Assembly (NCBI GenBank): GCA_028023455.1
Contig: JAQFVV010000031.1
Coordinates: 7,554,093 to 7,618,092 of the forward strand
Origin: Epiperipatus broadwayi
Lineage: Eukaryota; Onychophora; Udeonychophora; Euonychophora; Peripatidae
DNA: 64,000 nucleotides
Direction: 5' to 3'
A program made the position numbers and the translations under genes. Under the pieces are notes generated by a model. It was not told the origin of the DNA and searched no databases. It was given only the letters and a program-made list of their open reading frames with translations. Below, in pieces: positions 9,575 through 22,907 of the stretch; position 1 is the stretch's first letter; each line of letters opens with the position of its first letter.

Positions 9575-12050
9575 TATCAATCCACTGTAAGATGAAGAGT
9601 GCTAAGTTCAATCCATCTTCTCTGATCTCTACCTTCTCTTCTCTACATCATCCACATATTTTGTTTAAATTTCATCCATCTATCTCACATGTAGTGGCTT
9701 TCTAGTTCTTTTGCAATTTCTTGAAATTCAGTTTAAGATTCCAATTATTCATCTATTATCATCTCTTTTAGCAATATGTCTAGCCCAACTCTGTTTCAGT
9801 CTTTTAATTCTTTCAATTATATCAGTAATACTTTTTTTGTTTTTTTACCCATACATTTCATTTTCAATCTATTCTTGTTATGCCTAAAATTGATCTCTCC
9901 ATACTTCTTTGAGGTATCTGAAGTCTCCGTATTATTCTTCTGTTAAATGTTGAATTCTCAAAGAATAAGTAGAAACTGGTAAAACATATTTATTAAAAAA
10001 CTTATTTCAAACACATAGGCATATTTCTTTATCTAGTTATACACCTTTCTCAATTTAGTATTATGTATTCTTATTATTGTTGTTGCAATTTTTTATAAAT
10101 ATTCTTCAGAATATGACAATACCCTCTATCTATACCTTGATAATCCAATGGTTTAATCACTAAAGAAATGCTTATAGAATCAAGTGCAGTTTCATAATTT
10201 AAAACTCTAAGGCATAATGACAACTTATATTTATTGGTCCATTCTACAACTGCTCTCAATACTTGGATATGATCCACTGTACTAAGAACATTTTCAATTC
10301 ATCTTGATGTTTTGATTGTTTGAAATCCAAAGTTCTCTGTAGACAAGTTATAATTATCATGGCAAAAAGTTTGTAAAAAACTGATAAAAGACTGATACTT
10401 CTATAATTTTTAATATTTTCTTCCTCATGATTTTTTAAATATTAATATTAATACTGCATTCTTCTCAACCATCTGGTAATCTTTATCATTTAGACATTTG
10501 GTATATAACTTTGCCAAAAAATTTCTACTTCTTCACCTGCTTCTTTTAAGATATTGATTATAATTCCATCATTACCTGCTTTTTTTTCCTTTCTTCATAA
10601 ATGTAATGGTATATTTAACTTCTTCATATAAAACCCTGAGAAACTCAGAAGATATAATAATCATAGTAGTTTCTTTTCTTTGTTTTTTGAAACTTTATAA
10701 TTCTTGAGAGAACTCCTCTATACATTTCATGATGCTTTCTGTCTTATCAGTTATAGTTCCATCTTTTTACCTCAAATTGAAAAGATAAGTTTTCTATTTA
10801 TAGCACAATGTTGTTTTAATCTCTTGATATTTGTACTCTTTTTTATATCTTTTCTTACTAGATCACATTTACACTTTCTATTTATCATTAACAATTTTTT
10901 TTTATCATTATCAATTTTTTTGCACTATTGTACCAAACTCGAGATATTCAATCCTTTTTAATTCATCATTTTTATATATTTTCATATTCCCTTTTTTTCA
11001 TAAATTCTCTAGTCTCAATATAAATTTTACTGGACAATTGCTTTTTTTTTCTATCAATCATCTTTGTTTCAGATTTTAAAAGTGTATCATTTATTTTTCT
11101 ATTGATTTCATTCTAATCTGAAACATGTTCAAAATTTGTTAGAATTTGAAAACGATTTGTAACTTCTAATTTAAATTTATTCAAATCTTTTTTGAAGATT
11201 ATGACCATCAACTGTGAATATATTTTTTCTTACTAATTTTTGTACATCTAGTTTTGGATTAACATGTATCTTATAAGTCACTAATCAATGATCATTTTTT
11301 GTGCTGAATTTATTATTACAATCTTGAAATATGTATTTTCTGTTAGTCAAAATATAATCCAATTCTGCTAAACATTCATTTGGATGGTTTCATGTCTATT
11401 TTCATGTAATATTTTTCTCTAGAAAACAATTCATAATATAAAGTTTTTCTTTTTTGAAAATTCCATCTGTCTATGTCCTCTGTCACACCTATTCAACTTT
11501 CAACTTGTAATTATTTACCAATTCTAGCATTAATGTCTCCCGTGATGATTTTAAAATGTTGTTTGATCTGAGCAAAAGCTTTTTGTACATTCATATAAAA
11601 TCCTCTAATTTCTTATCCCAATGAGAAATTGGGAAGGACATTAACGTAATTATCTGCATTTTAACTGATATTAAGGTGAATAACTAATCTTGCCATTCTG
11701 TCCAATTCCATCAACCTCCACAATTTTATTCTACACAATGTATATTTGTAATGAATTCTACTCCCCTTGTACTTCCAATATCTGTGTCTTTCTTGTATGG
11801 TATATGTACACATTTTAAATCAATTGTTTCTTTCTCTTCTTCAAATATCACAAAGTCCAATAATGCTTTGTTCAATACGAGACAGTTTTTCTTTTATTTT
11901 TTGCAATCTTCCTTAACTTGAATGTGATCGGCAGTGGTAAATATCTAAATAAAACATAATCAAATGGCATCATGGGTCCATGTTCAGAGGGTTTCTAGCA
12001 TCCTCTGTCTTTGGACAACAACTTGTACTATGGCTGGTGACTTTTCAACC
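9575..12050 (-). pseudogene. Decayed RTE-type LINE, endonuclease and RT relics
   Basis: Reading the minus strand from about 12.05 kb down, recognisable pieces appear in the right order for an APE endonuclease-RT polyprotein. These are GDINARIGK near 11.53 kb (endonuclease GDFNA motif); ELDYILTNRKYIFQDC then TKNDH near 11.34 kb (endonuclease C-terminus); ENFGFQ near 10.33 kb; DHIQVL, then NYETALDSI at 10277-10100 (RT motif with the first catalytic Asp); ERSILGITR near 9.92 kb; and a degraded W-G-HIAR-type C-terminus with RRDQRRWIE near 9.6 kb. The pattern is that of RTE-like elements whose copies are often annotated as craniofacial development protein 2-like. Many stops and frameshifts break it. 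The RT stretch carrying the [YF]ADD box is missing between about 10.07 and 9.95 kb. It ends in a short GATAATGG-like tail next to TA-rich sequence. Confidence 0.75.
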
Positions 12051-14555
12051 TCCTGATAATAAGATACATGGTATATTTTTGTCTATTATAATTGTTAATG
12101 TCTATTAGAATTGCCTTCAAAAAATCTCAACTGATATTTTAATTAAGACATAGTAAAAAAATAATTTAAAGTTATTGATTTATCTTCATGCTTTCATTTC
12201 CAGTGCTTAAGATTTGCCTATACTTAAGCATTTGGGTTGAAAGAATAAGTAGATTTATTCTATTCTTTCGCAAAACTTTATCTTGTGTTGGAAATGAAAG
12301 TATTCATTTAATATTAAGATTCATAAAGCACATGTGCATTAGCTTGAAATGCTGATCTTTAGTTTATTAAGAACTATTAGGTAAGTAAGAAGAAAAACAT
12401 TATGTTTTTTGATCTTAAACACAGAAGTAAAAATCGGTACACTTACCACAATAACTAATGCATGTTGGTGAACAGACCATATTTGAATAACCACATAATA
12501 ATAACAGTTGATATGAAAAGACTGTATGAAATGAACATTAGGAATTTGCATGGCTCAGTTTCTTTTGGGCCTCCATGAGGAATCAAAAAGTCTCCCTTTC
12601 TGTTATCAATAAACTATTTATATGGAGATATTTAATGTGTGAAGTTATTCAGTTATAATTGATTAATTAGAATACATTTTATCCAGAACAGTAGTTAATA
12701 AAAATTAACTGTTTCAGACTGAGAGTTAAAGTAAAACTGTCATTATAATCTTATATAATAAATATATAATCAAATTTCTTTAATTCTCCAAGATTGCATA
12801 TGAAATTTTTGCTGAAGAAGTATTGTACTGGAAATAATCTGAAGGTTTTACACTCCTGTCTGATACTTTATCACTTAATTTTTTTGCATATTTTACAACA
12901 GTGTTGGAATGTCAGACTCTGGGTGTGTCAGATCGTCAGATAGATTGCATTATCAGGATTAAATAATTTAATATTACTAATAATACAACAACCTTTAGTT
13001 GGTTATAAACTAAGATTAATATCTGAAATTTTATCATTTAAAAAAAAATATATATCCAGATTACTTGTGATTAAATGATAAATAGACAAATGTTTGTAAA
13101 TAAAATAATAAATACATCCCTTTGCTTCAACTTAAAAAGCATATGAATTAATGATACCAAGTAGTAATAATAAAAATATGTAATGTGAGAATTGATAATT
13201 ACATAGGTTCAAGAAGTTCCTAGAATATTTGTTACTTAAATATAAAGACAAGACATGGAGGGGTTAATTGAATGTTTTATTGAATTATTTCTATGTAGAA
13301 ATATAATATTGTATTAATATTATACTTGAGTATATATTATACTAAAATAGTATATTTTTGTACATTTTTATATTTTAAAAAAGTGTTTATTTTCAAATAA
13401 AAAGTTAAAATTATTTATATGCATATGATTCCCATATTTTCTAAGTAGGGGTTCTGGAAGCATTGAACCTTATACTCCTACTTGACTGTCCCTGATAACT
13501 AAAATAAAAAAAGAGTTTACAAGTTTGTTTATACCCTCTAAATCAAAGAATCTATCGATCAGAAATGTTCTAGGCTTTTCTGAATCCATTTGTAGTTTTT
13601 TTCTATAGTCTAATAATATTTTCAGTCTTTCATTTTAACTTATAAATTAATATTTACTTTATTTCCAATTTTTATCATCAAAAGAATATCCATACATCAA
13701 AATAATGCTAATGATAACCACCAGGGAGTGCTTTAATATTAAAGCATGGCAGTAATCCTACTGAACTCCATAATATCACCCAGTTAAGTGGTTTATTAAA
13801 CTCTGTTCTCATATGTCTTAGGATAAACCTAACTTAGCTCACATCTTTGACACCATCCAATTTAGATAAATACAATAACGATTCACTAATCATTTACTAA
13901 ACTAGAGATTATCTCTAGCACAGATAAAACTCAATTAGAACTCAATTAAAGATTAATATATCTGAATTTTTTTTTTTTTTAAATTAAGCACACAAACACA
14001 TCGAGTTATTAGTTTGTCAGGAACTTATGCGACATTTTAACAATGAAGTGATGTGTGGGCTTTGATTTAGAAGTCATTTGGCTCTCAAACTCAATATTCC
14101 CTAAGTAGAATTAATAATTTCATATATTATTCAATAATAAATTCTAATTATTTATGCCAATTGTTTTTTTTTTTCACTTTTTAGTTTGTCATTAAATTCA
14201 AAATTGTTTTTTTTTTCATCCATAAAAATGATTTATCAAAATTAAAAAACTATATGTATATTAAATTTATAATAAATATTTTAAGCATTAATACAATCCT
14301 AAACACTAATAACGTTTCCATTTTAAAAATGAATATTTAAAAACTTGCACTACTGATTTTAAGATGCTCTAAATTCCATTAACTTGGATATTTTTTTTAT
14401 ATAAGTGTTGATATTTTTAATGTATAAAATATAAAACGAGAGGCAAATTCTAATCCCTGAATAAATTATTTTCTGACTTTAAACTAATACCACTTTTAAT
14501 TATATGAAGAAAAATTAAACTCACACTTGCCAACTATATTGGAAATGATAGTAGT
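12051..14555. other. AT-rich non-coding DNA
   Basis: No coding signal or tRNA-like sequence found. Poly-T runs at about 13968-13980, 14164-14174 and 14206-14216 are the only simple features. Confidence 0.55.
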
Positions 14556-14559
14556 TGAA

Positions 14560-15312
14560 ATTCCAAAGAAATTCTATAACTTTGCCAGTAATATTTGTGT
14601 AGCATAATTTTCACTACATTACCATGACACAAGGCAGGGATCGGTTTTCATTTACTTTAACAATTTTAGTGGTATGTAATCATAACCATATGAACAAGAT
14701 CATGTAAAAAAGATTTAAGATTTTCAAGTTGCACATTTTTTGCCAAACCAGTACCCATCAGTAGGCCCAGATCACAATCACTTACAAATATCTTCATCAT
14801 TGCTCAGTATGCAATTTTAAAGCAGTATGTAATTTTGCTTATACTGGACTTTTCTTATATACATAAACAAAAAGATTTGAACTCAGAATTTTTCAATCTG
14901 CTCAATGTCCACTCTATCTCAAGCAGCCAATATACATGACAGCACATATGTGAAAAAGACACATAATCCCTAATATATGTATGATTATAATATTAAATCC
15001 AACAATGGTTTAAACAGTTTTTTTCATTAGTTTTACAATGAAATGGATAGTTGAATAGTAGGAAGAGAAAAAAGATCGATGTCTACCAATTAAAATTTGA
15101 GGAAATGTTATGTTAAAATAAACTGAGCACCAATAGTATATATGGAAGTTTATGATCTGGCACAACTGATGAGCTCTGTTTCTGCACAAAATTCATATAT
15201 TGGAGATCATGTATCTGCTTTGCATGTGTGTGGTCATGTGTATCAATTGTTTGAGATAGAATGGAGGGTAATAGACTGAAAAATCTAGAGTTCAAGTCCC
15301 TCTATTTAAGTT
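14560..15312. repeat. Inverted pair of a SINE-like dispersed repeat
   Basis: A repeat with landmarks TTTTCACTACAT, CAGTAGGCCCAGATCACAATC and TCATTGCTCAGTATG lies at about 14.57-14.83 kb. It is echoed in reverse near 15.13-15.25 kb (GATCTGGCACAACTGATGAG). Adjacent to each is a tRNA-like piece with a B-box-like string: GAGTTCAAATC on the minus strand near 14.88 kb and GAGTTCAAGTCC on the plus strand near 15.29 kb, each beside GAGATAGA-TGG. This suggests a tRNA-derived SINE, but the units are too decayed to set exact ends. Confidence 0.5.
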
Positions 15313-15324
15313 GTTTAATATATA

Positions 15325-15626
<302 letters not shown>

Positions 15627-15724
15627 CAACTACTACAGTTTAATTTATAAAAATCAAACATAATGCCATCTCAGTATTATCCAAATCACTTAATGAGAAT
15701 ATACTAATAATTTTTATAAATCTT

Positions 15725-16450
15725 TCATTAGACTAGAAGTTATAGACTTACTGAATAATATTTTTGTAGTGTAATTTTCACTATATCTCCTTTGAACAAG
15801 TAAAAACTCATTTCTATATCTTTTTAATATGTTGTGAAAGAGTGTAATGTATGACAAAAGACAGGTAAAGGATATATTGTCCCCAAGATGTATATTTTAT
15901 ATTGATCCAATACTTATCAGTTGGCACAGATTATAATATCTTACACCTATCATTATCATTGTTCAGTATATATAGACATTTAATTACTACAGATTAAATG
16001 ATAAGTGTCAAACTTACATTCCTCACAACTTTGATAGAAACCACTTAATGGAATTATAATCAAACTTATTAATATACATGCATTAAGTGATTTGTATCAA
16101 AATTTTGTAGACAGTATGTTCAACGCTTATCAATTAAACCATAGTAATTGGCTATTTATATATACTGAACAATGATAAAAATATGTGTAAGATATTGTGA
16201 TTTGGGACAACAGATGAGTGTGGGTTCAATAGCAAATTTGCATGTTGGGGATTATACATTTCTTTTTGGGTATCATGCATCCTTTTTTGTGTCTTTTATT
16301 ATATATTTATGATTACGTCCTTCAACAAGGTGCTATAAGTGAATAGAAACTAGTCTCTATCTTCTGTGAGAATAGTGTAATACAAATTACACTATAAATA
16401 TTATTCAGTAAGTGGGTTATTTCTAGTCCAATGAATAACTAATAAAAATT
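15725..16450. repeat. Fold-back of the same dispersed repeat
   Basis: 15725-16000 and about 16130-16450 are inverted relative to each other. TTACTGAATAATATTT and CATTGTTCAGTATATATA occur forward on the left and in reverse complement on the right. The left copy is also a direct relative of 14.57-14.83 kb. Three to four copies of one family are thus packed into 1.9 kb in alternating orientation. Confidence 0.6.
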
Positions 16451-17480
16451 GTTAAGAACACTGTAACTTCCTTTTTCACTAATAGGACTTCTTTATGACA
16501 CAAACACTCTAGTTACTGAAGTTAAATTTATTTATCTAAGTAGTTAGATTTAATACTTGTATACATATTCAAGTTTATACATAAAATATATAATTGTATA
16601 AAAAGTTTGGATGAAACAATATGGCTTAGCTAAGTGATCACAATTATCTATGTAATAATTTTAGTTATAGAACACCATGGATGACATTTTATTCAAGAAT
16701 ATGATATAAAAGAATGTGCAGAAATTGAATTCAGCTTAGTCAAAGCTTATATACTTGGGTAAGTGAAATGTTAGACATCACATTCTAGTGCAATTGTTCT
16801 CAATCTATGATTTGTCCTGTTGACAAGGTGGCAAATGATTTTTGAAATCATAATAGTCATTTTAATTGCAATTAATATTATAAGATATTTTAAATTTATT
16901 TATTTCTGAATGACCAATATTATTATTATATCAGTATGACTACACTGCACAATTCTACTGAGGATATAGATTGTACCAAATGATCTTATTAAAAAAAATG
17001 AATACAGTTTGCCTTAAACTCTCTGTGCTATGATTTTGTCTTACCTATTAATCATTTACATTTAAAAAATATGAACATCAATACTTGAGAGTGATTGCAG
17101 TAATATATATTTATATATAATAAAGATTTTTTAACATGTCATTTTTATGATCTTTCCAATATTAAAGGATATCTGTTTTAACTATTAACGCATACTGAAT
17201 GATATATATTGATATATAATAAAAATTAACGCATACTGAATGATATATATTGATATATAATAAAAATAAAACTAACAGTAATAAACAATAAATATATTAT
17301 AATAAAAATTCAACAAAAAGTAGAAACAAATTTATGATATAACAATTTATATTGTTAGAAATTCAATAAATGTTCAACGAAATTAATCACCCAAGAATTA
17401 TGGATAAAAATCCTTACTTTATATAACATTATATATATACTATCTATTTAAATAATTTTATTTCAGTTTTATCTATTATA
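16451..17480. other. AT-rich non-coding DNA with a 46-bp duplication
   Basis: A direct duplication of about 46 bp (beginning TTAACGCATACTGAATGATA) lies at about 17185-17275. No genes seen. Confidence 0.6.
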
Positions 17481-17481
17481 T

Positions 17482-17587
17482 ATATATAAAATACATATTT
17501 TGCGGGTTCATCCGTGTTAAAAACTTTTAATATTAATATTAAAAGTTTTTAACACGGATGAACCCGCAAAATATGTATTTTATATAT
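17482..17587. repeat. Perfect 106-bp palindrome from a PLE terminus
   Basis: I checked the arms base by base: 17482-17534 is the exact reverse complement of 17535-17587. Each arm holds the GCGGGTTCATCCGTGTTAAA terminus also found at 4181 and 4698 (and as GCAGGTTCATTC at 57176). The centre is AATATTAATATT. The right arm is followed by the same AACCCGTGCAAATCTTCG flank and (CA)n(TA)n as at 4.7 kb. It looks like a maximally shortened PLE fold-back. Confidence 0.85.
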
Positions 17588-17639
17588 TTAACCCGTGCAA
17601 ATCTTCGTTTTAACACACACACACACACACATATATATA

Positions 17640-18440
17640 TATGATTCTTGATGCTATTAAACATTGTTTATTATTTGAATTATTTTCTATGGAGGGTCTT
17701 TATTATTTTTTTTATTTTTCAAGTTTCGGATGGTTAAATGGATTATTATAAGTTATATATATATATATAATTTAATAATTTAAATAGTCTTTATCCATAT
17801 GAGATGTCAATATACATTTAAAATTAACATATCTATACTAGTCAACTAATGTGAGTGTCTTATAAATCATATATATAATTTAAACATCAAATTCAATACC
17901 TATTCCCTTATCCACAGTTCTTTTTTTTTTAATGAAAACGCTAAAAAAAAACAGGACATATACAACATATTTATATATTTAAATATTAATCATACCTGAT
18001 TTTGACCTTGATATGTACCCAAAATATTATTGATCTTAACACAAACATAAAAAAAATGCTATTTAATTTCAAAGGCGAAGGTAAATAATAAATGTTAAAG
18101 TAATCTGCAATAGAATGTTGATGATAAAAATATTATTCTCATCTTTTTTTTTTTGCTATTTATTAAACTATTGTGTGCCTTTCATGTTTTTGTTCAATGG
18201 TAGAATATGAAGATTGAGATCTTTGGATTGTGGTTCAGTTGCGACATTTCTCTTCTTGAATTTCTTATAAACCTATCGAAAATATTTATTTGTTAATTAA
18301 TTTTAAAATATAAATAATAAAAGTTTCAGATTAAAAAAGAATTACTAAATTTAAATCATCGTATTATTTATGATAAATGTAAAATTAGACAATAATTATA
18401 TATATGTGTGTGTGTGTGAGTGTGTGTGTGTGTGAGTGTG
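17640..18440. other. AT-rich DNA ending in (TG)n
   Basis: No gene seen. A (TG)n tract with GAG interruptions covers about 18403-18447. Confidence 0.6.
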
Positions 18441-18450
18441 TGTGTGTCAA

Positions 18451-18512
18451 AGCATGGCCGGGAAGCGAACCCCGGGATAACTGCTTAGAAAGCAGCTATG
18501 CTAGCAACATAT
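18451..18512 (-). tRNA. tRNA-Arg(TCT)-like 3' portion, pseudogene or SINE
   Basis: On the minus strand an anticodon arm (GCTGCTTTCTAAGCAG, anticodon TCT) is followed by a T-arm (CCGGG, GTTCGCTT, CCCGG with one extra G) and the 3' acceptor strand GGCCATGC. No matching 5' acceptor or clean D-arm lies upstream, so it is a truncated tRNA pseudogene or a tRNA-derived SINE piece, not a working gene. Confidence 0.6.
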
Positions 18513-18812
18513 GTAAATTTTATGTGGCAATTGTGAAAACAAAACGTAGGAAAAAACTTGACAAATAAAGCTCTGCTGCATATTAAAATAGTGGTGGGTT
18601 ACAAACAAATTTGACTTATTTTAATAAATATAATTTGTAGAGGCAAAAATCATTTCATCTATAACTTAATTTAATATTTAAATTATATATAGTTAGACAT
18701 GCAAACATACAATAATGATAAATACATATAACATTTATAGAATAATTTAGATATCTTCCAAAAGATAGATTTGGTGATAAAATTTAAAAAAAAAATTATT
18801 TTTCTCTTGTTT

Positions 18813-19635
<823 letters not shown>

Positions 19636-20135
19636 NNNNNNNNNNNNNNNNNNNNNNNNNNNNNNNNNNNNNNNNNNNNNNNNNNNNNNNNNNNNNNNNN
19701 NNNNNNNNNNNNNNNNNNNNNNNNNNNNNNNNNNNNNNNNNNNNNNNNNNNNNNNNNNNNNNNNNNNNNNNNNNNNNNNNNNNNNNNNNNNNNNNNNNNN
19801 NNNNNNNNNNNNNNNNNNNNNNNNNNNNNNNNNNNNNNNNNNNNNNNNNNNNNNNNNNNNNNNNNNNNNNNNNNNNNNNNNNNNNNNNNNNNNNNNNNNN
19901 NNNNNNNNNNNNNNNNNNNNNNNNNNNNNNNNNNNNNNNNNNNNNNNNNNNNNNNNNNNNNNNNNNNNNNNNNNNNNNNNNNNNNNNNNNNNNNNNNNNN
20001 NNNNNNNNNNNNNNNNNNNNNNNNNNNNNNNNNNNNNNNNNNNNNNNNNNNNNNNNNNNNNNNNNNNNNNNNNNNNNNNNNNNNNNNNNNNNNNNNNNNN
20101 NNNNNNNNNNNNNNNNNNNNNNNNNNNNNNNNNNN
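19636..20135. other. Assembly gap, exactly 500 N
   Basis: The round number suggests a placeholder of unknown real size. It hides the 5' end of the upstream LTR and the left target site. Confidence 0.97.
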
Positions 20136-20504
20136 TACATTGTTTTTTATATATAATTATTAAACAAGTTAAAATAAAAAGTTCGCATTTAAAAACTTTC
20201 TTTAAAAATTAAAAATTGAAATTAAAATATCGTCTTAAACTCTTATATATTAAGTCGCACAGATAATGAAAAATTATTAAAATAAAATTTTTATTAAAGA
20301 AAAAGGTATTTTTAAAACTAAATTTTAAAAAGATTTGGAGATAAAATTATATCTCTAAATCTGTCTTTAAATATATTTTTGATTTGGAAAACAGGGTAAT
20401 TAATTAGAAATGGAAATGATTGTTAATTAGTTAAATGTAAACCAGCCTTGAGCATTTAAATGAAATAACTTCAGTCAGATAGAAAGAAAACAATAGAAAC
20501 GGAT

Positions 20505-20630
20505 TAGCCAATGAAAGAAATCCATTTGGGAAATCGGACCTCAGCGAAAGGATCATTACATCCATGACGCAATGTTAATTCAATCCTTTGACAAAAATAT
20601 AAAAAGGACAAGTTTTGGAAAGCATAGGTT
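20505..20630 (+). promoter_or_regulatory. LTR promoter: CCAAT and TATA boxes
   Basis: A CCAAT box (GCCAATGAAAG, about 20507), a CRE-like ATGACGCAAT (about 20563) and a TATA box (ATATAAAAAGG, about 20597) are well spaced for an RNA polymerase II start near 20.63 kb. The whole set is repeated at 23.48-23.61 kb in the other LTR. Confidence 0.65.
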
Positions 20631-20656
20631 AGTGACTGGAAATTGATTATTACGAT

Positions 20657-20938
20657 GTGACTATATGTAGTAGTACGGAGTTGGAGGAATTGACAGACGC
20701 ACGGTCAATTCTTTCAGCTGTTAAAGAAAGGAGAAATGAACTATCGTTTCCTAAACTGAGGACCAACTACACTAAAAAAATCTCCGGATGGATAAATAAA
20801 TCGGCCAACAGGATACCAATTTTCGGACGACGTGGGAATTCACGTTCAAACGGCAAGGAATATACGAAGATGAACTATTTCAATAACCGTAAGACTTTAA
20901 AATTTATGAACAGTAAATTAAAAACTTTCCAGATTTAA
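20657..20938 (+). CDS. Small basic ORF inside 5' LTR
   Basis: A 93-codon frame starting about 30 bp downstream of the expected transcription start. The product is rich in Lys, Arg, Asn and Ser (for example RTNYTKKISGWINKSANR, FGRRGNSRSNGK), with no transmembrane segment and no domain I recognise. The same frame exists in the 3' LTR, where one extra A near the end shifts the last residues. Position right behind a good promoter, and unusually few A/T-driven residues for this window, make it worth noting. Conservation between LTRs is not independent evidence, because LTRs are copied from each other. It could be an accessory ORF of the element or chance. Confidence 0.35.
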   Translation: MTICSSTELEELTDARSILSAVKERRNELSFPKLRTNYTKKISGWINKSANRIPIFGRRGNSRSNGKEYTKMNYFNNRKTLKFMNSKLKTFQI

Positions 20939-22362
20939 ATGATTTCAATATTATTCTATCTGACCAACATTATTTTATTAATTAGTTATAATTTTATTTA
21001 ATGTATTTAATTTGTAAAATCATTTCCATTTATTTATTTATTTATTTAATTTTGTTCTTTAAGTTTTATTATGATTTCTGTTTTCCGTTAAATAAATTAT
21101 AAAAAAATGTTAAACTTAAGTCGGGCGTGAATGGCTGTATCGATTTGTAAAGATATATTAAGGGAGGGTAATCTTGGGTTGTTCATTTCGTAGTTGAATT
21201 GGTTCAATGGATTGGATATATTTATGTAATTAGTAGGTGTAATATGAGATCCGCTACGGGCAGGATTATAGATATACGCCACACACCCTCTGTTTGCCTA
21301 TGGATGGGTTTGTAAGTCGGCAGAATACCGCAGCCCATTCCTATGGAGTTTTTAGTTTATTGATCTACTTGCCCACAGATGTCACATCCCTGTGGGTGGA
21401 GAGTCAATGTCGTTTCTATTTCTACATATTGTTCAGATGTACATTCCTGACAATATTGTTGTGTTGTCGTATCATGCTACATTGAATACATGAATGTATC
21501 AGATGGATTGGCGCCAGTTGATTGCGAAATGTGTTGCCTAAGGTTAAGTAGGGATAGAATATTTTATTTTTAAATGCAAATCTATGTAGTCGATTCAGGC
21601 TCGATCCTAAATAAAACTATTAAATTTAAGTTGTTTATAGACGCTTGCATGGATTGTTTATCGGTTAACTATGTTTTGCATTTCATATTTGATCAAAATA
21701 TATAGACATTCGATAAATAATGATACCTTACGGTGAGTATCTAAAAATGTATTTATTCGGATGTCTTTTAAGTTATTGGTGACGATGCAAGTATCTTACG
21801 ATGAATACTAGAGGGTTTCTTATAATTCCCTATGCAATTGTCAGTAATCAATAATTTTGTATTTTGATCGTTTATGTTTACTTTGAAATGTTTTTGACCG
21901 TTGAAGTCTATGTAACCGATCTATAACAACATATTAAACAGGTTTATAAGTCCATCTGTGCGAACTTGATTAAAAATGTAAATTTATAATATAAAAAATG
22001 CAATGTAAATTAAAGTAAAATCAAAGTAAAAAAAAATAATGTTAAATGTTAAATTAAATGTAAATCACTAAAGTAATTTTAAACCTTATATATATGTGCA
22101 TAAATAAATGTTTGTATGTGAATTACTGGCAGTGGCTTACTTTATTCTTTTATATCCTAGTAAATGATATTATTAAATCTCTGCTATTCCACTGAGCTAG
22201 TGACATGGGCTAACGACCGGAATCAAAATTTAAGAAAAAAAAAAATATATTTTTTTTTTGACTCACGTATCTGCCTACTTTATAAATTTTTCTAGGTTCA
22301 AATGCCTAGATGGCGCCCCGTAGTGCAGTTTACGTTAAGTCGTTTTTCTCCGGATCGTTACA

Positions 22363-22380
22363 ATGGCGCAACCAACTGGG
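22363..22380 (+). promoter_or_regulatory. Putative primer-binding site
   Basis: TGGCGCAACCAACTGGG starts one base after the LTR CA. Its complement would end in GCG-CCA, as a tRNA 3' end would. I cannot name the tRNA. Confidence 0.6.
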
Positions 22381-22578
22381 CCGATCTTTAATAAACCACA
22401 AATACCCTGAGCAAATTTTGTCAAAATGAAATAAATGTTTTATCTGCTTACATAAGTCGGATATTTTTAAATTTTATAAAAGCACTGCCAGGAAGAAATT
22501 GTGCATATATATTAAATACGAGAAAGTATAAAATAATTTTAAAACTAATTTTTGTAAATTAAAAAGAAAATCAAAAGG

Positions 22579-22860
22579 TTGCATTGGATATGTTTTTTTT
22601 TGTTAATATATATTTATGCGTTAACGTGTATAGGCGCACAGCCACGGAAGTTTATGATCGAAATGTGGTACCTTACGATGAGTACCGTTGGGAATTTACG
22701 TCAGTGTAATCCTATTTATGCATTTCAATCAGTCATAAATAAGTTGGTGGTAGTTATAATTGTGCTGCAAATATACACGTATAAATCCCTTATCTTAGAA
22801 CATATTTATCTCAATGCAACCTTCCTAAATAAGTTAAATAATTTGTTTGTCATGCCGTAA
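22579..22860 (+). CDS. Hypothetical ORF in LTR-element interior
   Basis: A 93-codon frame whose first 20 or so residues (FFLLIYIYALTCIGA) resemble a signal peptide or membrane anchor, with a second hydrophobic stretch (VINKLVVVIIVLQIYTY) later. No gag, env or enzyme motif is visible. It is the only frame of note in the interior. It could be a remnant of an element-borne protein, but AT-rich sequence makes hydrophobic frames by chance. Confidence 0.25.
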   Translation: MHWICFFLLIYIYALTCIGAQPRKFMIEMWYLTMSTVGNLRQCNPIYAFQSVINKLVVVIIVLQIYTYKSLILEHIYLNATFLNKLNNLFVMP

Positions 22861-22896
22861 ATAAAAATCAAATGGATAAAATAAAATAGAATTCTC

Positions 22897-22907
22897 GGGG
22901 GGAGGGG
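22897..22907 (+). promoter_or_regulatory. Polypurine tract
   Basis: GGGGGGAGGGG directly precedes TGTAAACG, the likely first bases of the 3' LTR. It is the only G-rich purine run in the region, and its position suits second-strand priming. Confidence 0.6.

Larger units (their letters stand above)
20136..22362 (+). repeat. 5' LTR (left end in gap)
   Basis: Collinear with 23110-25344. About ten substitutions separate the two, plus a few homopolymer-length differences. It ends with CA at 22362. The first part (about 200 bp, if the LTR begins at 22908 in the other copy) is lost in the N run. Confidence 0.8.
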
